A DNA stretch of 64,000 bases from Loktanella sp. (lineage in GTDB: Bacteria; Pseudomonadota; Alphaproteobacteria; Rhodobacterales; Rhodobacteraceae). The notes beneath the pieces were generated by a model that did no database searches, was not told where the DNA came from, and saw only the letters and a list, made by a program, of their open reading frames with translations. This document shows, piece by piece, positions 24,106 to 33,186 of this stretch (its first letter is position 1; each line of letters starts with the position of its first letter). The stretch covers positions 29,488 to 93,487 of the forward strand of contig JAFPBO010000002.1 of NCBI GenBank assembly GCA_017390475.1, in the 5' to 3' direction. The position numbers and the translations under genes are program-made.

Positions 24106-25737
24106 ATGAAACTGAAATCGTTACTCAAAACCGGCAGCGCATTGGTGCTGCTATCGGCCGTTGCAGCCAATGCGCAGGCGACTCATCCGCAAACCGGCGA
24201 AGCGCTGGCCGAGGTGCAAACATTCACCTATCGCGTTCTGGATGAACATTCCTCGGTCGATCCGCAGGTGGTCGAAGATACCTATGGTGCCGATATTGTC
24301 CGTGATCTGTTTGAAGGTCTGATGAACCAGGATGCCGAAGGTGAAGTGACACCCGGTGTCGCCACCGGATATGAAGTATCCGAAGACGGGCTGACCTATA
24401 CGTTCACGCTGCGCGACAATGCGCTTTGGTCCAATGGCGACCCGATTATGGCCAGCGATTTCGTCTTTGCATGGAAACGCGCTGTCGATCCGGCACTCGC
24501 TTCTGAATATGCATGGTTCATGGAATTGATGTCGATCCAGAACGCGGCAGAGATCATCGCGGGCGAGATGGACAAAGATGACCTGGGCGTCGCCGCCCCT
24601 GACGACAAGACCTTCGTCGTGACCCTGTCTCAGCCCTTGCCCTATTTCGCGCAGATGACGACGCATTCCACGACCTTCCCGGTGCATCCGGCGACTGTCG
24701 AAGAATTCGGCGACGCATGGACGCGCCCTGAAAACATCGTGTCCAACGGCGCTTACATCCTGCGCGAACACGTCCCGCAGGAACGTCTGGTGCGCGTGCG
24801 CAACGAAAACTACTGGGACAATGACAACACCATCCTTGATGAAGTCACATCGCTGGTGATCAATGACGTCAATCAGGGCCTGACCCGTTTTCTGGCAGGC
24901 GAGCTTGACCGGACAGAGATTCCTCCGGGTCAGTTCACCCGTCTGGCCGATGAATATCCTGATCAGGCGATCAGCATTCCGCGCCTGTGTTCCTATTACT
25001 ACAACTTCAACCTGGCCGAGGGCGGGCCGGAAGCCTTGCAGGACGTGCGTGTACGCCAGGCGATGAACCTCGCTGTCAACCGCGATGTGATCGTCAATAA
25101 TGTGCTGGGTGCAGGGCAGACTGCGGCCTATAACTTTACCCCGGTGCTGACGGCAGGTTTTGAACTGCCCGAATTGCCGATTGCAGACATGACGCAGGAA
25201 GAACGCAATGCTATGGCGGTCGAACTGATCACAGAGGCCGGTTACGGCATCGGTGGCCAGCCGCTGAGCATCGAGCTGTTGTACAACACCGACGAGGCGC
25301 ACCGGAACATCGCTGTGGCGCTTGGCCAGATGTGGCAGCAGACGCTGGGTATCCAGACCTCGCTGGCCAATCAGGAATGGCAGACCTTCCTGCAGACCCG
25401 TGGCAACCAGAACTTTGAAATGGCCCGCGGTGCCTGGTGTGGTGATTATAACGAAGCTTCGACCTTTCTTGATCTGGTCACCACCAATTCCGGCTACAAC
25501 GACGCGAAATATTCCAACGCCGAAGTCGATCAGCTGATGGCCGATGCCAAAACGGCCGAGGACCCGCAGCCGAACTATACCCGAGTAGAAGAGATCATCG
25601 CCGAAGAAGTGCCGATCATCCCGATCTACCATTACGCCGATGGCTATATGTTCGATGAGACCCTGCGCGGCTGGCCGGTCGATAACGTCGAGCAGAACTG
25701 GTATAGCCGCGACCTTTACAAAGTCGTCGCGGAATAA
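24106..25737 (+). CDS. oppA: Oligopeptide ABC transporter substrate-binding protein OppA
   Basis: A 543-residue family-5 periplasmic binding protein, the same length as E. coli OppA, with a signal peptide ending ANAQA. The N-terminal half carries the family pattern DPQVVEDTYGADIVRDLFEGLMN and the later YTFTLRDNALWSNGDPI. It captures peptides for OppBC. ATG at 24106 is preceded by AGGGAGA; the earlier open frame lies in the leader with its hairpins and is rejected. First gene of a five-gene operon ordered as in enterobacteria; a G/C hairpin separates it from oppB. Confidence 0.9.
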   Translation: MKLKSLLKTGSALVLLSAVAANAQATHPQTGEALAEVQTFTYRVLDEHSSVDPQVVEDTYGADIVRDLFEGLMNQDAEGEVTPGVATGYEVSEDGLTYTFTLRDNALWSNGDPIMASDFVFAWKRAVDPALASEYAWFMELMSIQNAAEIIAGEMDKDDLGVAAPDDKTFVVTLSQPLPYFAQMTTHSTTFPVHPATVEEFGDAWTRPENIVSNGAYILREHVPQERLVRVRNENYWDNDNTILDEVTSLVINDVNQGLTRFLAGELDRTEIPPGQFTRLADEYPDQAISIPRLCSYYYNFNLAEGGPEALQDVRVRQAMNLAVNRDVIVNNVLGAGQTAAYNFTPVLTAGFELPELPIADMTQEERNAMAVELITEAGYGIGGQPLSIELLYNTDEAHRNIAVALGQMWQQTLGIQTSLANQEWQTFLQTRGNQNFEMARGAWCGDYNEASTFLDLVTTNSGYNDAKYSNAEVDQLMADAKTAEDPQPNYTRVEEIIAEEVPIIPIYHYADGYMFDETLRGWPVDNVEQNWYSRDLYKVVAE

Positions 25738-25763
25738 TCACGACAGTCTGAACCCGGATCTGT

Positions 25764-25780
25764 GCCCCCATTGCGGGGGC
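25764..25780 (+). terminator. Hairpin between oppA and oppB (attenuator or mRNA stabiliser)
   Basis: GCCCCC (25764-25769), loop ATTGC, GGGGGC (25775-25780) in the 78-bp oppA-oppB gap. There is no T-run. Such hairpins behind binding protein genes usually protect the upstream mRNA or reduce read-through, giving more binding protein than permease. Confidence 0.5.
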
Positions 25781-25815
25781 GCAGGCGATTTATCCATTGG
25801 GCAGCGGAGACGTTC

Positions 25816-26739
25816 ATGTTCAACTTCGTGCTGAAGCGGCTGGCGATTGCCGTGCCGACGATCCTTATTCTGGTCATCTTGTCCTTCATGCTGATGTTCG
25901 CGGCCCCGGGTGGGCCGTTCAACAGCGAAAGGCCGCTGCCGCCACAGGTGCTTGCCAATATCGAGGCGCGCTATGGGCTGGATCAGCCTTATTGGAAGCA
26001 GATGTATGATTATGTGGTGAATGTCGTCACCCGGTTCGATTTCGGCCCGTCATTCCAATATCGCGACCGCAATGTGAATGATGTCATCATGCAGGGGTTT
26101 CCGGTGACGCTGACCTATGGTTTCTGGTCCTTTCTGATCGCCGTCGTTGTTGGTGTGTCGCTGGGCGTCGTGGCCGCTATCCGGCATAATACATGGCTGG
26201 ATTATTTCGCCGTGGGGATCACGGTCGGCGCGCAGGTGCTGCCGAATTTTGTCATGGCCCCGATCCTTGTGCTGGTTTTCACACTTTGGCTGGGATGGTT
26301 GCCGGGCGGTGGCTGGCAGGGCGGGCAATGGCAATATCTGGTGCTGCCGGTGATTGCGCTGTCGACCAGCTATATGGCCTCGATCGCGCGGATCATGCGG
26401 TCTTCGATGCTCGAAGTGCTGAACGCCGGTTTTATCCGCACCGCCCATGCCAAGGGGCTGCCGATGTGGCGGATCATCCTGCGCCACGCGCTGAAACCCG
26501 CGATGCTGCCGGTCCTGTCCTATCTGGGGCCTGCTTTCGTGCTGATGATCACCGGTTCGGTGGTGATCGATGTCTATTTCTCGACCGGCGGGATCGGCCA
26601 GTTTTTTGTGAATTCCGCCTTTAGCCGTGACTATGCGGTCATCATGGGGATTACCATTCTGGTGGGCGTACTGACCATTCTTTTCAACCTTGTGGTGGAT
26701 CTGCTTTATGCATGGATCGACCCCAAGATCCGCTATTGA
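25816..26739 (+). CDS. oppB: Oligopeptide ABC transporter permease OppB
   Basis: A 307-residue inner membrane protein (E. coli OppB has 306). It starts with the typical MFNFVLKRLAIAVPTILILV segment and has the EAA-type loop RTAHAKGLPMWRIILRHALKPAMLPV. The ATG at 25816 follows CGGAGA. Together with OppC it forms the peptide channel. An 7-bp gap leads to oppC. Confidence 0.9.
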   Translation: MFNFVLKRLAIAVPTILILVILSFMLMFAAPGGPFNSERPLPPQVLANIEARYGLDQPYWKQMYDYVVNVVTRFDFGPSFQYRDRNVNDVIMQGFPVTLTYGFWSFLIAVVVGVSLGVVAAIRHNTWLDYFAVGITVGAQVLPNFVMAPILVLVFTLWLGWLPGGGWQGGQWQYLVLPVIALSTSYMASIARIMRSSMLEVLNAGFIRTAHAKGLPMWRIILRHALKPAMLPVLSYLGPAFVLMITGSVVIDVYFSTGGIGQFFVNSAFSRDYAVIMGITILVGVLTILFNLVVDLLYAWIDPKIRY

Positions 26740-26746
26740 GGGGGCG

Positions 26747-27676
26747 ATGATGTATCCCGACAAGACAACCGCCGACGGGCTGGTCGGTGCCGCACATCTG
26801 GCCGAGGTGCAGGGCCGGTCGCTGTGGAAAGATGCCCGCCAGCGTTTCGCGCGCAACAAGGCGGCAGTGGCCGGTCTGATCGCGCTGATCCTGATCACGC
26901 TGTTTGCGTTTTTCGGCGGCGTTCTGACACAATGGTCCACTCAGGAAATCGACTGGCCAATGATGGGCCGTGTCGCGCAGGATGGTGGCCCAAGCTTTGC
27001 CAATGGCCATTACTTTGGTGTCGATGAACTGGGCCGCGACCTTTATGCCCGCACGGTGCAGGGCACACGGATATCCTTGCTGGTCGGTTTTGTCGGTGCC
27101 GGGATCGCGGTGATTGTCGGCACGCTCTATGGGGCCATCGCCGGTTATTTCGGCGGGCGGATCGACGGGATCATGATGCGCAGTGTCGATATCCTGATGG
27201 CGATCCCGTTCATGTTCGTGCTGATCCTGATGCTGGTGATTTTCGGGCGGTCAATCCTGATGCTATTCATCGGCATCGGGCTGATTTCATGGCTGGATAT
27301 GTCGCGTATCGCACGCGGCCAGACCTTGACGCTGAAGAACAAGGAATTCGTCGAGGCGGCCGTTGCCACCGGTGTGCGCCCACTAACGATCATCCTGCGC
27401 CATATCGTGCCGAACCTGCTGGGCCTTGTGATCGTCTATGCCACCTTGCTGGTCCCCAGCATGATCATCACCGAAAGTTTCATCAGCTTTCTGGGCCTTG
27501 GCGTACAGGAGCCGGCGACATCGCTGGGCGCGCTGATCTCGGCTGGTGCCGGCCAGATGCAATATGGCGTGATCTGGCAACTGGCCTTTCCGCTGTTCTT
27601 TTTCATTGTGACGCTTTTCGCGTTCTTTTTCGTGGGCGACGGTCTGCGCGATGCGCTCGACCCCAAGGACCGCTGA
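26747..27676 (+). CDS. oppC: Oligopeptide ABC transporter permease OppC
   Basis: A 309-residue permease with the extended N-terminus of OppC (SLWKDARQRFARNKAAVAGLIAL), the HYFGVDELGRDLYARTVQGTRISL segment, and the EAA loop FVEAAVATGVRPLTIILRHIVPN. Two adjacent ATGs occur at 26747 and 26750 behind a GAGGGGG; the second has the better spacing. The gene overlaps nothing, and oppD begins one base after its stop codon. Confidence 0.9.
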   Translation: MMYPDKTTADGLVGAAHLAEVQGRSLWKDARQRFARNKAAVAGLIALILITLFAFFGGVLTQWSTQEIDWPMMGRVAQDGGPSFANGHYFGVDELGRDLYARTVQGTRISLLVGFVGAGIAVIVGTLYGAIAGYFGGRIDGIMMRSVDILMAIPFMFVLILMLVIFGRSILMLFIGIGLISWLDMSRIARGQTLTLKNKEFVEAAVATGVRPLTIILRHIVPNLLGLVIVYATLLVPSMIITESFISFLGLGVQEPATSLGALISAGAGQMQYGVIWQLAFPLFFFIVTLFAFFFVGDGLRDALDPKDR

Positions 27677-27677
27677 C

Positions 27678-28646
27678 ATGACCTTATTGCAGACCAAAGA
27701 CCTGACCGTGACATTCCAGACCGCTGATGGCCCCGTCAATGCGGTCAACGGGGTGAATTTCAACATCGACACCGGCGAAACCCTGGCCATCGTTGGGGAA
27801 AGCGGGTCTGGCAAGAGCCAGACTGCCTTTGCGATCATGGGCTTGCTTGCGCGCAACGGTAAAGCCAGCGGGCAGGCTCTGTTCGACGGGCAGGACCTGC
27901 TGAGCATGTCGACAAAGGCCCTGAACAAGATCCGCGCGAATGAGATCGCGATGATCTTTCAGGACCCGATGACATCGCTGAATCCCTATATCCGCATTTC
28001 CGACCAGATGGCCGAGGTGTTGACGCTGCACAAAGGCCTGTCCAAACGTGAGGCTATCGCGCAATCGGTGCGGATGCTGGATGCGGTGCGTATCCCCGAC
28101 GCCAAGGCGCGGATCAGCAGCTATCCGCATGAATTTTCCGGCGGTATGCGGCAGCGGATCATGATTGCGATGGCGCTACTTTGCGAACCGCGGCTGTTGA
28201 TCGCGGATGAACCGACCACCGCGCTGGATGTGACTGTGCAGGCGCAGATCATGCAGGTGCTCGCCGATATCCGGCGCGATTTCGGCACGGCGATTATCCT
28301 GATCACGCATGATCTGGGGATCGTGGCCGATGCCTGTGACCGGACGCTGGTGCTTTATGGTGGGCAGATCATGGAGGAAGGGGCGACGGATGACGTCTTT
28401 GCACGCCCGGCGCATCCTTATACATCGGGCCTGCTGCGTGCCGTGCCACGGCTGGACCGCGACGATGATGAATTGCTGACCATCGCGGGCGAGCCGCCGG
28501 ATATGTCGCGTCTGCCTGCGGGCTGCCCGTTTTCGCCGCGCTGCGCCGTCGTGATGCCGCATTGCCCCACAGTCAAACCCGCGTTGGAAAGGTTCGACGG
28601 CACCCGCCGCCGCGCCTGCCATCTGCCGGTGCAGGAGGTCGCATGA
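27678..28646 (+). CDS. oppD: Oligopeptide ABC transporter ATP-binding protein OppD
   Basis: A 322-residue ATPase: Walker A GESGSGKS near residue 38, Q-loop FQDPMTSLNP, signature FSGGMRQR, Walker B LLIADEPTTALD and the switch His in ITHD. The C-terminal oligo_HPY domain has four Cys in PAGCPFSPRCAVVMPHC and ACHLP, the pattern that binds an Fe-S cluster in some Opp/Dpp ATPases. It pairs with OppF, which starts within its stop codon (ATGA). Confidence 0.9.
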   Translation: MTLLQTKDLTVTFQTADGPVNAVNGVNFNIDTGETLAIVGESGSGKSQTAFAIMGLLARNGKASGQALFDGQDLLSMSTKALNKIRANEIAMIFQDPMTSLNPYIRISDQMAEVLTLHKGLSKREAIAQSVRMLDAVRIPDAKARISSYPHEFSGGMRQRIMIAMALLCEPRLLIADEPTTALDVTVQAQIMQVLADIRRDFGTAIILITHDLGIVADACDRTLVLYGGQIMEEGATDDVFARPAHPYTSGLLRAVPRLDRDDDELLTIAGEPPDMSRLPAGCPFSPRCAVVMPHCPTVKPALERFDGTRRRACHLPVQEVA

Positions 28647-29653
28647 TGGACCCGATCCTTTCTGTTCAGGACCTCAAGGTCACCTTTGATGTGATCCCGC
28701 AGGGCGCCTGGCCCTGGACCAAGGCGCAAAAGCTGCATGCAGTGAACGGTATCAGTTTCGATCTGGCACCGGGCGAATGTCTGGGCGTCGTCGGCGAAAG
28801 CGGCTCTGGCAAGTCAACGCTGGCGCGCGCCATCGTCGGCACTGTGCCATCCAGCCACGGGCGGATCATGTTTGAAGGCAATGATCTGGCCGCGATGACG
28901 CCGAACACCCGCCGGGTGCATCGCAAAGATGTGCAGATGATCTTTCAGGACCCGCTTGCCGCACTGAACCCGCGGATGACGGTGGGTGACATCATCGCCG
29001 AACCTTTGATCACCCATGAGCCAAAGACGCCGCGCAAAGAGGTCCGCCAACGGGTGCAGGCGCTGATGGAACGGGTCGGGTTGCTGCCCAATCTGGTCAA
29101 CCGCTATCCGCATGAATTTTCCGGCGGCCAGTGTCAGCGGATCGGCATTGCCCGCGCGTTGATCCTGAAACCGAAACTGCTGATCTGTGACGAACCGGTG
29201 TCGGCGCTGGATGTGTCGGTGCAGGCCCAGGTTGTAAACCTCTTGCGTGAATTGCAGCGTGACATGGGCCTGTCGATGATCTTTATCGCCCATGATCTTA
29301 GCGTCGTGCGTCATGTTTCTGATAGGGTGATGGTCATGTATCTGGGCCGCACGATGGAGCTGGCCGACAGCAAGCTGCTGACCCGCGCGCCGCGCCACCC
29401 CTATAGCCAGGCCTTGATCGCGTCAGTGCCGATCCCTGATCCGGTGCGGGAACGGGCACGCAGACGCCCGGTGCTTGAAGGTGAACTGCCATCGCCACTG
29501 CGCCCGCCATCAGGCTGCGTCTTCCGCACCCGTTGCCCCAAGGCGCAGCAGGTCTGCGCGCAAGAATGCCCGCCGATGATCGATGCAGGCGGCGGCCATC
29601 TGGTCGCCTGCCCTTTCCAGGAAGTGGAACAGGTCTTGCAGCCGGCGGACTGA
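28643..29653 (+). CDS. oppF: Oligopeptide ABC transporter ATP-binding protein OppF
   Basis: A 336-residue ATPase with Walker A GESGSGKST, FQDPLAALNP, signature FSGGQCQR, Walker B LLICDEPVSALDVS and the C-terminal Cys-rich SGCVFRTRCPKAQQVC segment. The insertion AWPWTKAQKLHAVNGI after the first strand is typical of OppF. It completes oppABCDF. The convergent rhamnose isomerase gene ends 17 bp downstream. Confidence 0.9.
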   Translation: MMDPILSVQDLKVTFDVIPQGAWPWTKAQKLHAVNGISFDLAPGECLGVVGESGSGKSTLARAIVGTVPSSHGRIMFEGNDLAAMTPNTRRVHRKDVQMIFQDPLAALNPRMTVGDIIAEPLITHEPKTPRKEVRQRVQALMERVGLLPNLVNRYPHEFSGGQCQRIGIARALILKPKLLICDEPVSALDVSVQAQVVNLLRELQRDMGLSMIFIAHDLSVVRHVSDRVMVMYLGRTMELADSKLLTRAPRHPYSQALIASVPIPDPVRERARRRPVLEGELPSPLRPPSGCVFRTRCPKAQQVCAQECPPMIDAGGGHLVACPFQEVEQVLQPAD

Positions 29654-29670
29654 CCTGTCCGACGATATCG

Positions 29671-30921
29671 CTAACCGCGTGACGCGACGCTGTGCTGATA
29701 TTTCTCAAGCCCGGTCAGCAGGGTATGGCCCACCGGCACATCGGCTCGCGCGCAATGTTCGGCCCAGACAGCGGCAAAGGGCAGATCGCGTGCTTCCTCT
29801 GTCAGCACCAGACGAGCGGTGAAATCGAGGTTGTGTTCCATCGATTTCAACCGGTCCTGCGGCAGCAAAAACGCGCGCAGCAATGCCTTTTGCATATTGC
29901 GCACACCGATGACCCAGGCCGCGGTCCGGCTGATCGTGGCGTCAAAGAAATCCAGCCCGATCCGCGTGCGCGGCAGAAGGTCGGCAAAGACCAGTTCCTG
30001 CGCCATCGCCAGCAGATCGTCGTTCAGCAGGATCACATGGTCGCTGTCCCACCGCACCGGGCGCGAGACATGCAGCAGGATATCCTCGACTGACAGGGCG
30101 ACGGATGACAATTTGTCGGCCACGCTTTCTGTCGGGTGGAAATGGCCCATGTCGAGGCAAAGCGCGGTGCCCTTGCGGATCGCATAGCCGAGGTAGAATT
30201 CGTGGCTGCCTACGGTCATGGATTCCACGCCAATGCCGAAGAGTTTGGATTCCACAGCGTCGATCAGTTCACTTTTCGGCAGCTTGTCGGCCATCATCGC
30301 GTCCAATGACGCTTCCAGCCTGCGCCGTGCGGCCATCCGGTCGACCGGCGTATCCTTGGACCCGTCTGGCACCCAGATGTTATTGACCGCAGCCGACCCA
30401 AGTTCGCGCCCCATCCTTGCGGCAATCTCGCGGCAGCGCTTGCCATGTTCGATCCAGAAATCGCGGATACCTGCATCGGGGTGTGATAGGGTCAGATTGT
30501 CGTCCGCCTTTGCATGGGCAAAGAAAGTCGGGTTGAAATCCAGCCCCAGCCCCTGATCCCTGGCCCAATCGACCCAAGGCATGAAATGGCGGTATTCGAT
30601 CTGGTCACGGTCGGGGTTTTCGTCACTGTCCAGATAGCAGGCATGCAGGTTCAGCCGGTGTTTGCCGGGGATATGCGCAAAGGCGAAATCCAGATCGGCG
30701 CGTAATTCATCAGGATTCCGCGCGCGGCCAGGATGGTTGCCGGTCGCCTGAATACCGCCGCCCGATGCGCCGGTTTTCGTCTCAAACCCCGCCACATCAT
30801 CGCCTTGCCAGCAATGCACGGAAATCGGCACGGTGGACAGCGCGGCCAAGGCTGTTTCGGTATCCACGCCCCAGTCAGCGAATTGGGCGCGGGCGGACTC
30901 ATAGGTGTTGGTCATCATCAT
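29671..30921 (-). CDS. rhaA: L-rhamnose isomerase
   Basis: A 416-residue TIM-barrel isomerase, close to the 419 of E. coli RhaA, and very similar in key blocks: SVHCWQGDDVAGFE, GGIQATGNHPGRARN, DAVESKLFGIGVES, LDMGHFHPTESVADK, HVSRPVRWDSDHV. The Glu, His and Asp metal ligands lie in these blocks. It converts L-rhamnose to L-rhamnulose in the cytoplasm. It is the second gene of the divergent rhaD-rhaA unit (3-bp gap); rhizobial papers call the gene rhaI. The first ATGs are tandem, so the start is uncertain by two codons. Confidence 0.93.
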   Translation of the reverse strand: MMMTNTYESARAQFADWGVDTETALAALSTVPISVHCWQGDDVAGFETKTGASGGGIQATGNHPGRARNPDELRADLDFAFAHIPGKHRLNLHACYLDSDENPDRDQIEYRHFMPWVDWARDQGLGLDFNPTFFAHAKADDNLTLSHPDAGIRDFWIEHGKRCREIAARMGRELGSAAVNNIWVPDGSKDTPVDRMAARRRLEASLDAMMADKLPKSELIDAVESKLFGIGVESMTVGSHEFYLGYAIRKGTALCLDMGHFHPTESVADKLSSVALSVEDILLHVSRPVRWDSDHVILLNDDLLAMAQELVFADLLPRTRIGLDFFDATISRTAAWVIGVRNMQKALLRAFLLPQDRLKSMEHNLDFTARLVLTEEARDLPFAAVWAEHCARADVPVGHTLLTGLEKYQHSVASRG

Positions 30922-30924
30922 CCC

Positions 30925-33021
30925 CTAGCGTGTAAACGCTTCTTTATTGCCGGCATCGACGTTCAGGATATTGCCGGTGGATTTTGCCGACAGGTCCGAG
31001 GCGAGGAAATAGACGCCTTCGGCGATATCCTCTGGCAGCACTGACCGTTTCAGCAAGGACCGTTGACGATACATTTCCTCCAGCCCGTCTTTGTCGGTCT
31101 GGTAGGTGCTGGCGCGCTGGTCGAGCCATTCGCCAGACCAGATTTTCGAGCCGCGCAGCACGGCGTCAGGATTAACGGTGTTGACGCGGATGCCAGCATC
31201 AGCCCCTTCCAGCGCCAGACAGCGTGCCAGATGAATCTCTGCCGCTTTCGCCGTGCAATAGGCGCTGGCATTGGGGCTGGCGGCCAAACCGTTCTTGGAG
31301 GCGACAAAGACCACTGACCCGCCGATCCCCTGGGTGCGCAGCAGTTTGAATGCTTCGCGGCTGACCAGGAAATAGCCGGTGGACAGGATATCCATGTTTT
31401 TGTTCCACAAGGCCAGCGTGGTGTCCTCGACCGGGGCAGAGGAGGCGATACCGGCGTTGGAGACCAGAATATCGACGCCGCCGAACTCCAGCGCTGTTTG
31501 CGCATAGGCGGCGATCACCTGCGCCTCATCCGTGACATCCATGGCGCAGGCGCGCACGACATCTGCGCCAAAGGCTTTCGCCATGCCAGCCGCTACATCA
31601 TCTACTGCCGCACCGTCGATATCGGCGAGCATGACGCAGGCACCTTCTTTCAGCAGCCGTTCGGCGGTGGCGGACCCGATCCCGCCCGCGCCGCCGGTGA
31701 CGAGGGCGATGCGGCCAGCCATGGATTTGGGTTTCGGCATGCGTTGCAGTTTGGCTTCTTCCAACAGCCAATATTCAATATCGAAGGCTTCCTGTTCCGG
31801 CAGGCCCTGATAGGTGGACACGGCAGAGGCCCCGCGCATCACGTTGATCGCGTTGACGTAGAATTCGCCGGATATCCGCGCCGTCGCCTTGTCCAGCGCA
31901 AAGGTGATCATGCCGACGCCGGGCACCAGATAGACCACCGCATTGGGGTCACGCAGGGCAGGGCTGTTGTCATGTTTGCAGCGGTCGTAGTAGGCGGCGT
32001 AATCGGCGCGGTAATCCTCGATCGCGGGGGCAAGGCTGGCGAGCGTTGCGGCGATATCCGGCTTGGCCGGATCGAAATCCACCACCAGCGGGCGGATTTT
32101 CGTGCGCAGGAAATGGTCCGGGCAGGAGGTGCCCATCGGGGCGAGCGTGTCCAGCATTTCAGAGCCGACGAATTCCAGCACCGCAGCAGAATCATCGAAA
32201 TGACCGACCTTGTGCCGGTCGCCAGAGATCAGCCCGCGGATCACCGGCATCAGCTGTGCTGCAACAGCGCGGCGTTCCTCTGCGGGCAGGTCCGGGCGTT
32301 TGACGCCGCCAAAGGCGGGCTTGCCTGCGGATTGTTCCGCCAGCCAATCGGCGGCGGTGTTGATGATTTCCAGCGTAGTCAGATAGCATTCCTTGGCATC
32401 ATCTGCCCAGGTGAACAGCCCGTGGCTTTCCAGCACAGCGCCGCGCATCTGCGGATTTTCCATGGCCAGCTTTTCCAGCCAAAGACCCAGTTCATAGCCC
32501 GGCTTTTTCCAGGGCAGCCAGCCGATATCATCGCCAAACACCTCTGCCGTCAGGTCGCGCGAATTGACCGAGGCGGCGATGGCGATGATCGCGTCGGAAT
32601 GCACATGATCAACATGCTTGCGCGGCACATAGGCATGCAGTGGCGTGTCGATGCTGGCCGCGCGCGGGTTGAGGCTAAAGGTGCAATGCGGCAGATAGCC
32701 GACCATTTCATCCTCATGGTCCAGACCGCGATACATGCCTTTCAAGGCTTGCAGCTTGTCCATGTAAAGCGTCGAAAATCCGTCCATCTTGATCGACCCG
32801 ATATCGCCGCCGGAGCCTTTGACCCACAACACCTCGACCATATCACCCGTCAGCGGGTCGCGTTCCATAACCTTGGCGCTGGTATTGCCGCCGCCGTAGT
32901 TGGTGACGCGCTTGTCAGAGCCAAGCAGGTTGGAGCGGTAAAGCAGCTTTTCCGATTCGCTCATGGCAGCCGCCTGCGCGTCATCCCACAGGTTTTTCAA
33001 ATGGTTGTCGGGTGCTGTCAT
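30925..33021 (-). CDS. rhaD: Bifunctional rhamnulose-1-phosphate aldolase / L-lactaldehyde dehydrogenase
   Basis: A 698-residue fusion. Residues about 1-420 form a class II aldolase/adducin domain (GGGNTSAK, HVHSDAIIA and ESHGLF with the Zn His residues). Residues about 435-698 form an SDR domain (VTGGAGGIGSATAE, ASAYCTAKAAEIH with Tyr/Lys). The family splits rhamnulose-1-phosphate into dihydroxyacetone phosphate and L-lactaldehyde and oxidises the latter to lactate. ATG at 33021 follows GAGGACACC; 22 upstream codons are open but contain the likely leader. It begins the operon opposite rhaR. Confidence 0.92.
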   Translation of the reverse strand: MTAPDNHLKNLWDDAQAAAMSESEKLLYRSNLLGSDKRVTNYGGGNTSAKVMERDPLTGDMVEVLWVKGSGGDIGSIKMDGFSTLYMDKLQALKGMYRGLDHEDEMVGYLPHCTFSLNPRAASIDTPLHAYVPRKHVDHVHSDAIIAIAASVNSRDLTAEVFGDDIGWLPWKKPGYELGLWLEKLAMENPQMRGAVLESHGLFTWADDAKECYLTTLEIINTAADWLAEQSAGKPAFGGVKRPDLPAEERRAVAAQLMPVIRGLISGDRHKVGHFDDSAAVLEFVGSEMLDTLAPMGTSCPDHFLRTKIRPLVVDFDPAKPDIAATLASLAPAIEDYRADYAAYYDRCKHDNSPALRDPNAVVYLVPGVGMITFALDKATARISGEFYVNAINVMRGASAVSTYQGLPEQEAFDIEYWLLEEAKLQRMPKPKSMAGRIALVTGGAGGIGSATAERLLKEGACVMLADIDGAAVDDVAAGMAKAFGADVVRACAMDVTDEAQVIAAYAQTALEFGGVDILVSNAGIASSAPVEDTTLALWNKNMDILSTGYFLVSREAFKLLRTQGIGGSVVFVASKNGLAASPNASAYCTAKAAEIHLARCLALEGADAGIRVNTVNPDAVLRGSKIWSGEWLDQRASTYQTDKDGLEEMYRQRSLLKRSVLPEDIAEGVYFLASDLSAKSTGNILNVDAGNKEAFTR

Positions 33022-33074
33022 GGTGTCCTCCTCTGACCTCTGGTTGAAAATTGCGCCGAGTTCGCAATGAAAGT

Positions 33075-33151
33075 CAATCAATAACAATCATATTCAATCA
33101 TGCTGCGTTGCAGAAATGATCATGATGACTGAAAATGATTGACAATGATTG
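33075..33151. promoter_or_regulatory. Phased TGATTG operator array for the DeoR-type RhaR
   Basis: CAATCA occurs at 33075, 33085 and 33095 (exactly 10 bp apart), and TGATTG at 33136 and 33146 (again 10 bp). The two groups face each other across a centre with ATGATCAT at 33116-33123. Each divergent unit thus has its own helically phased array. DeoR-family regulators often use tandem direct repeats of this kind, so these are the probable RhaR sites. Confidence 0.6.
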
Positions 33152-33186
33152 TTTTAGTTGGAAACTAAGCAACAGGGGAGACGGTA

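Noticed and set aside
24151-25632. 493-residue open frame opposite oppA
   Set aside because: His/Gly/Asp-rich shadow without motifs; OppA on the plus strand is certain.
31498-33036. 512-residue open frame opposite rhaD
   Set aside because: The RhaD fusion is unambiguous; the other frame has low-complexity composition.
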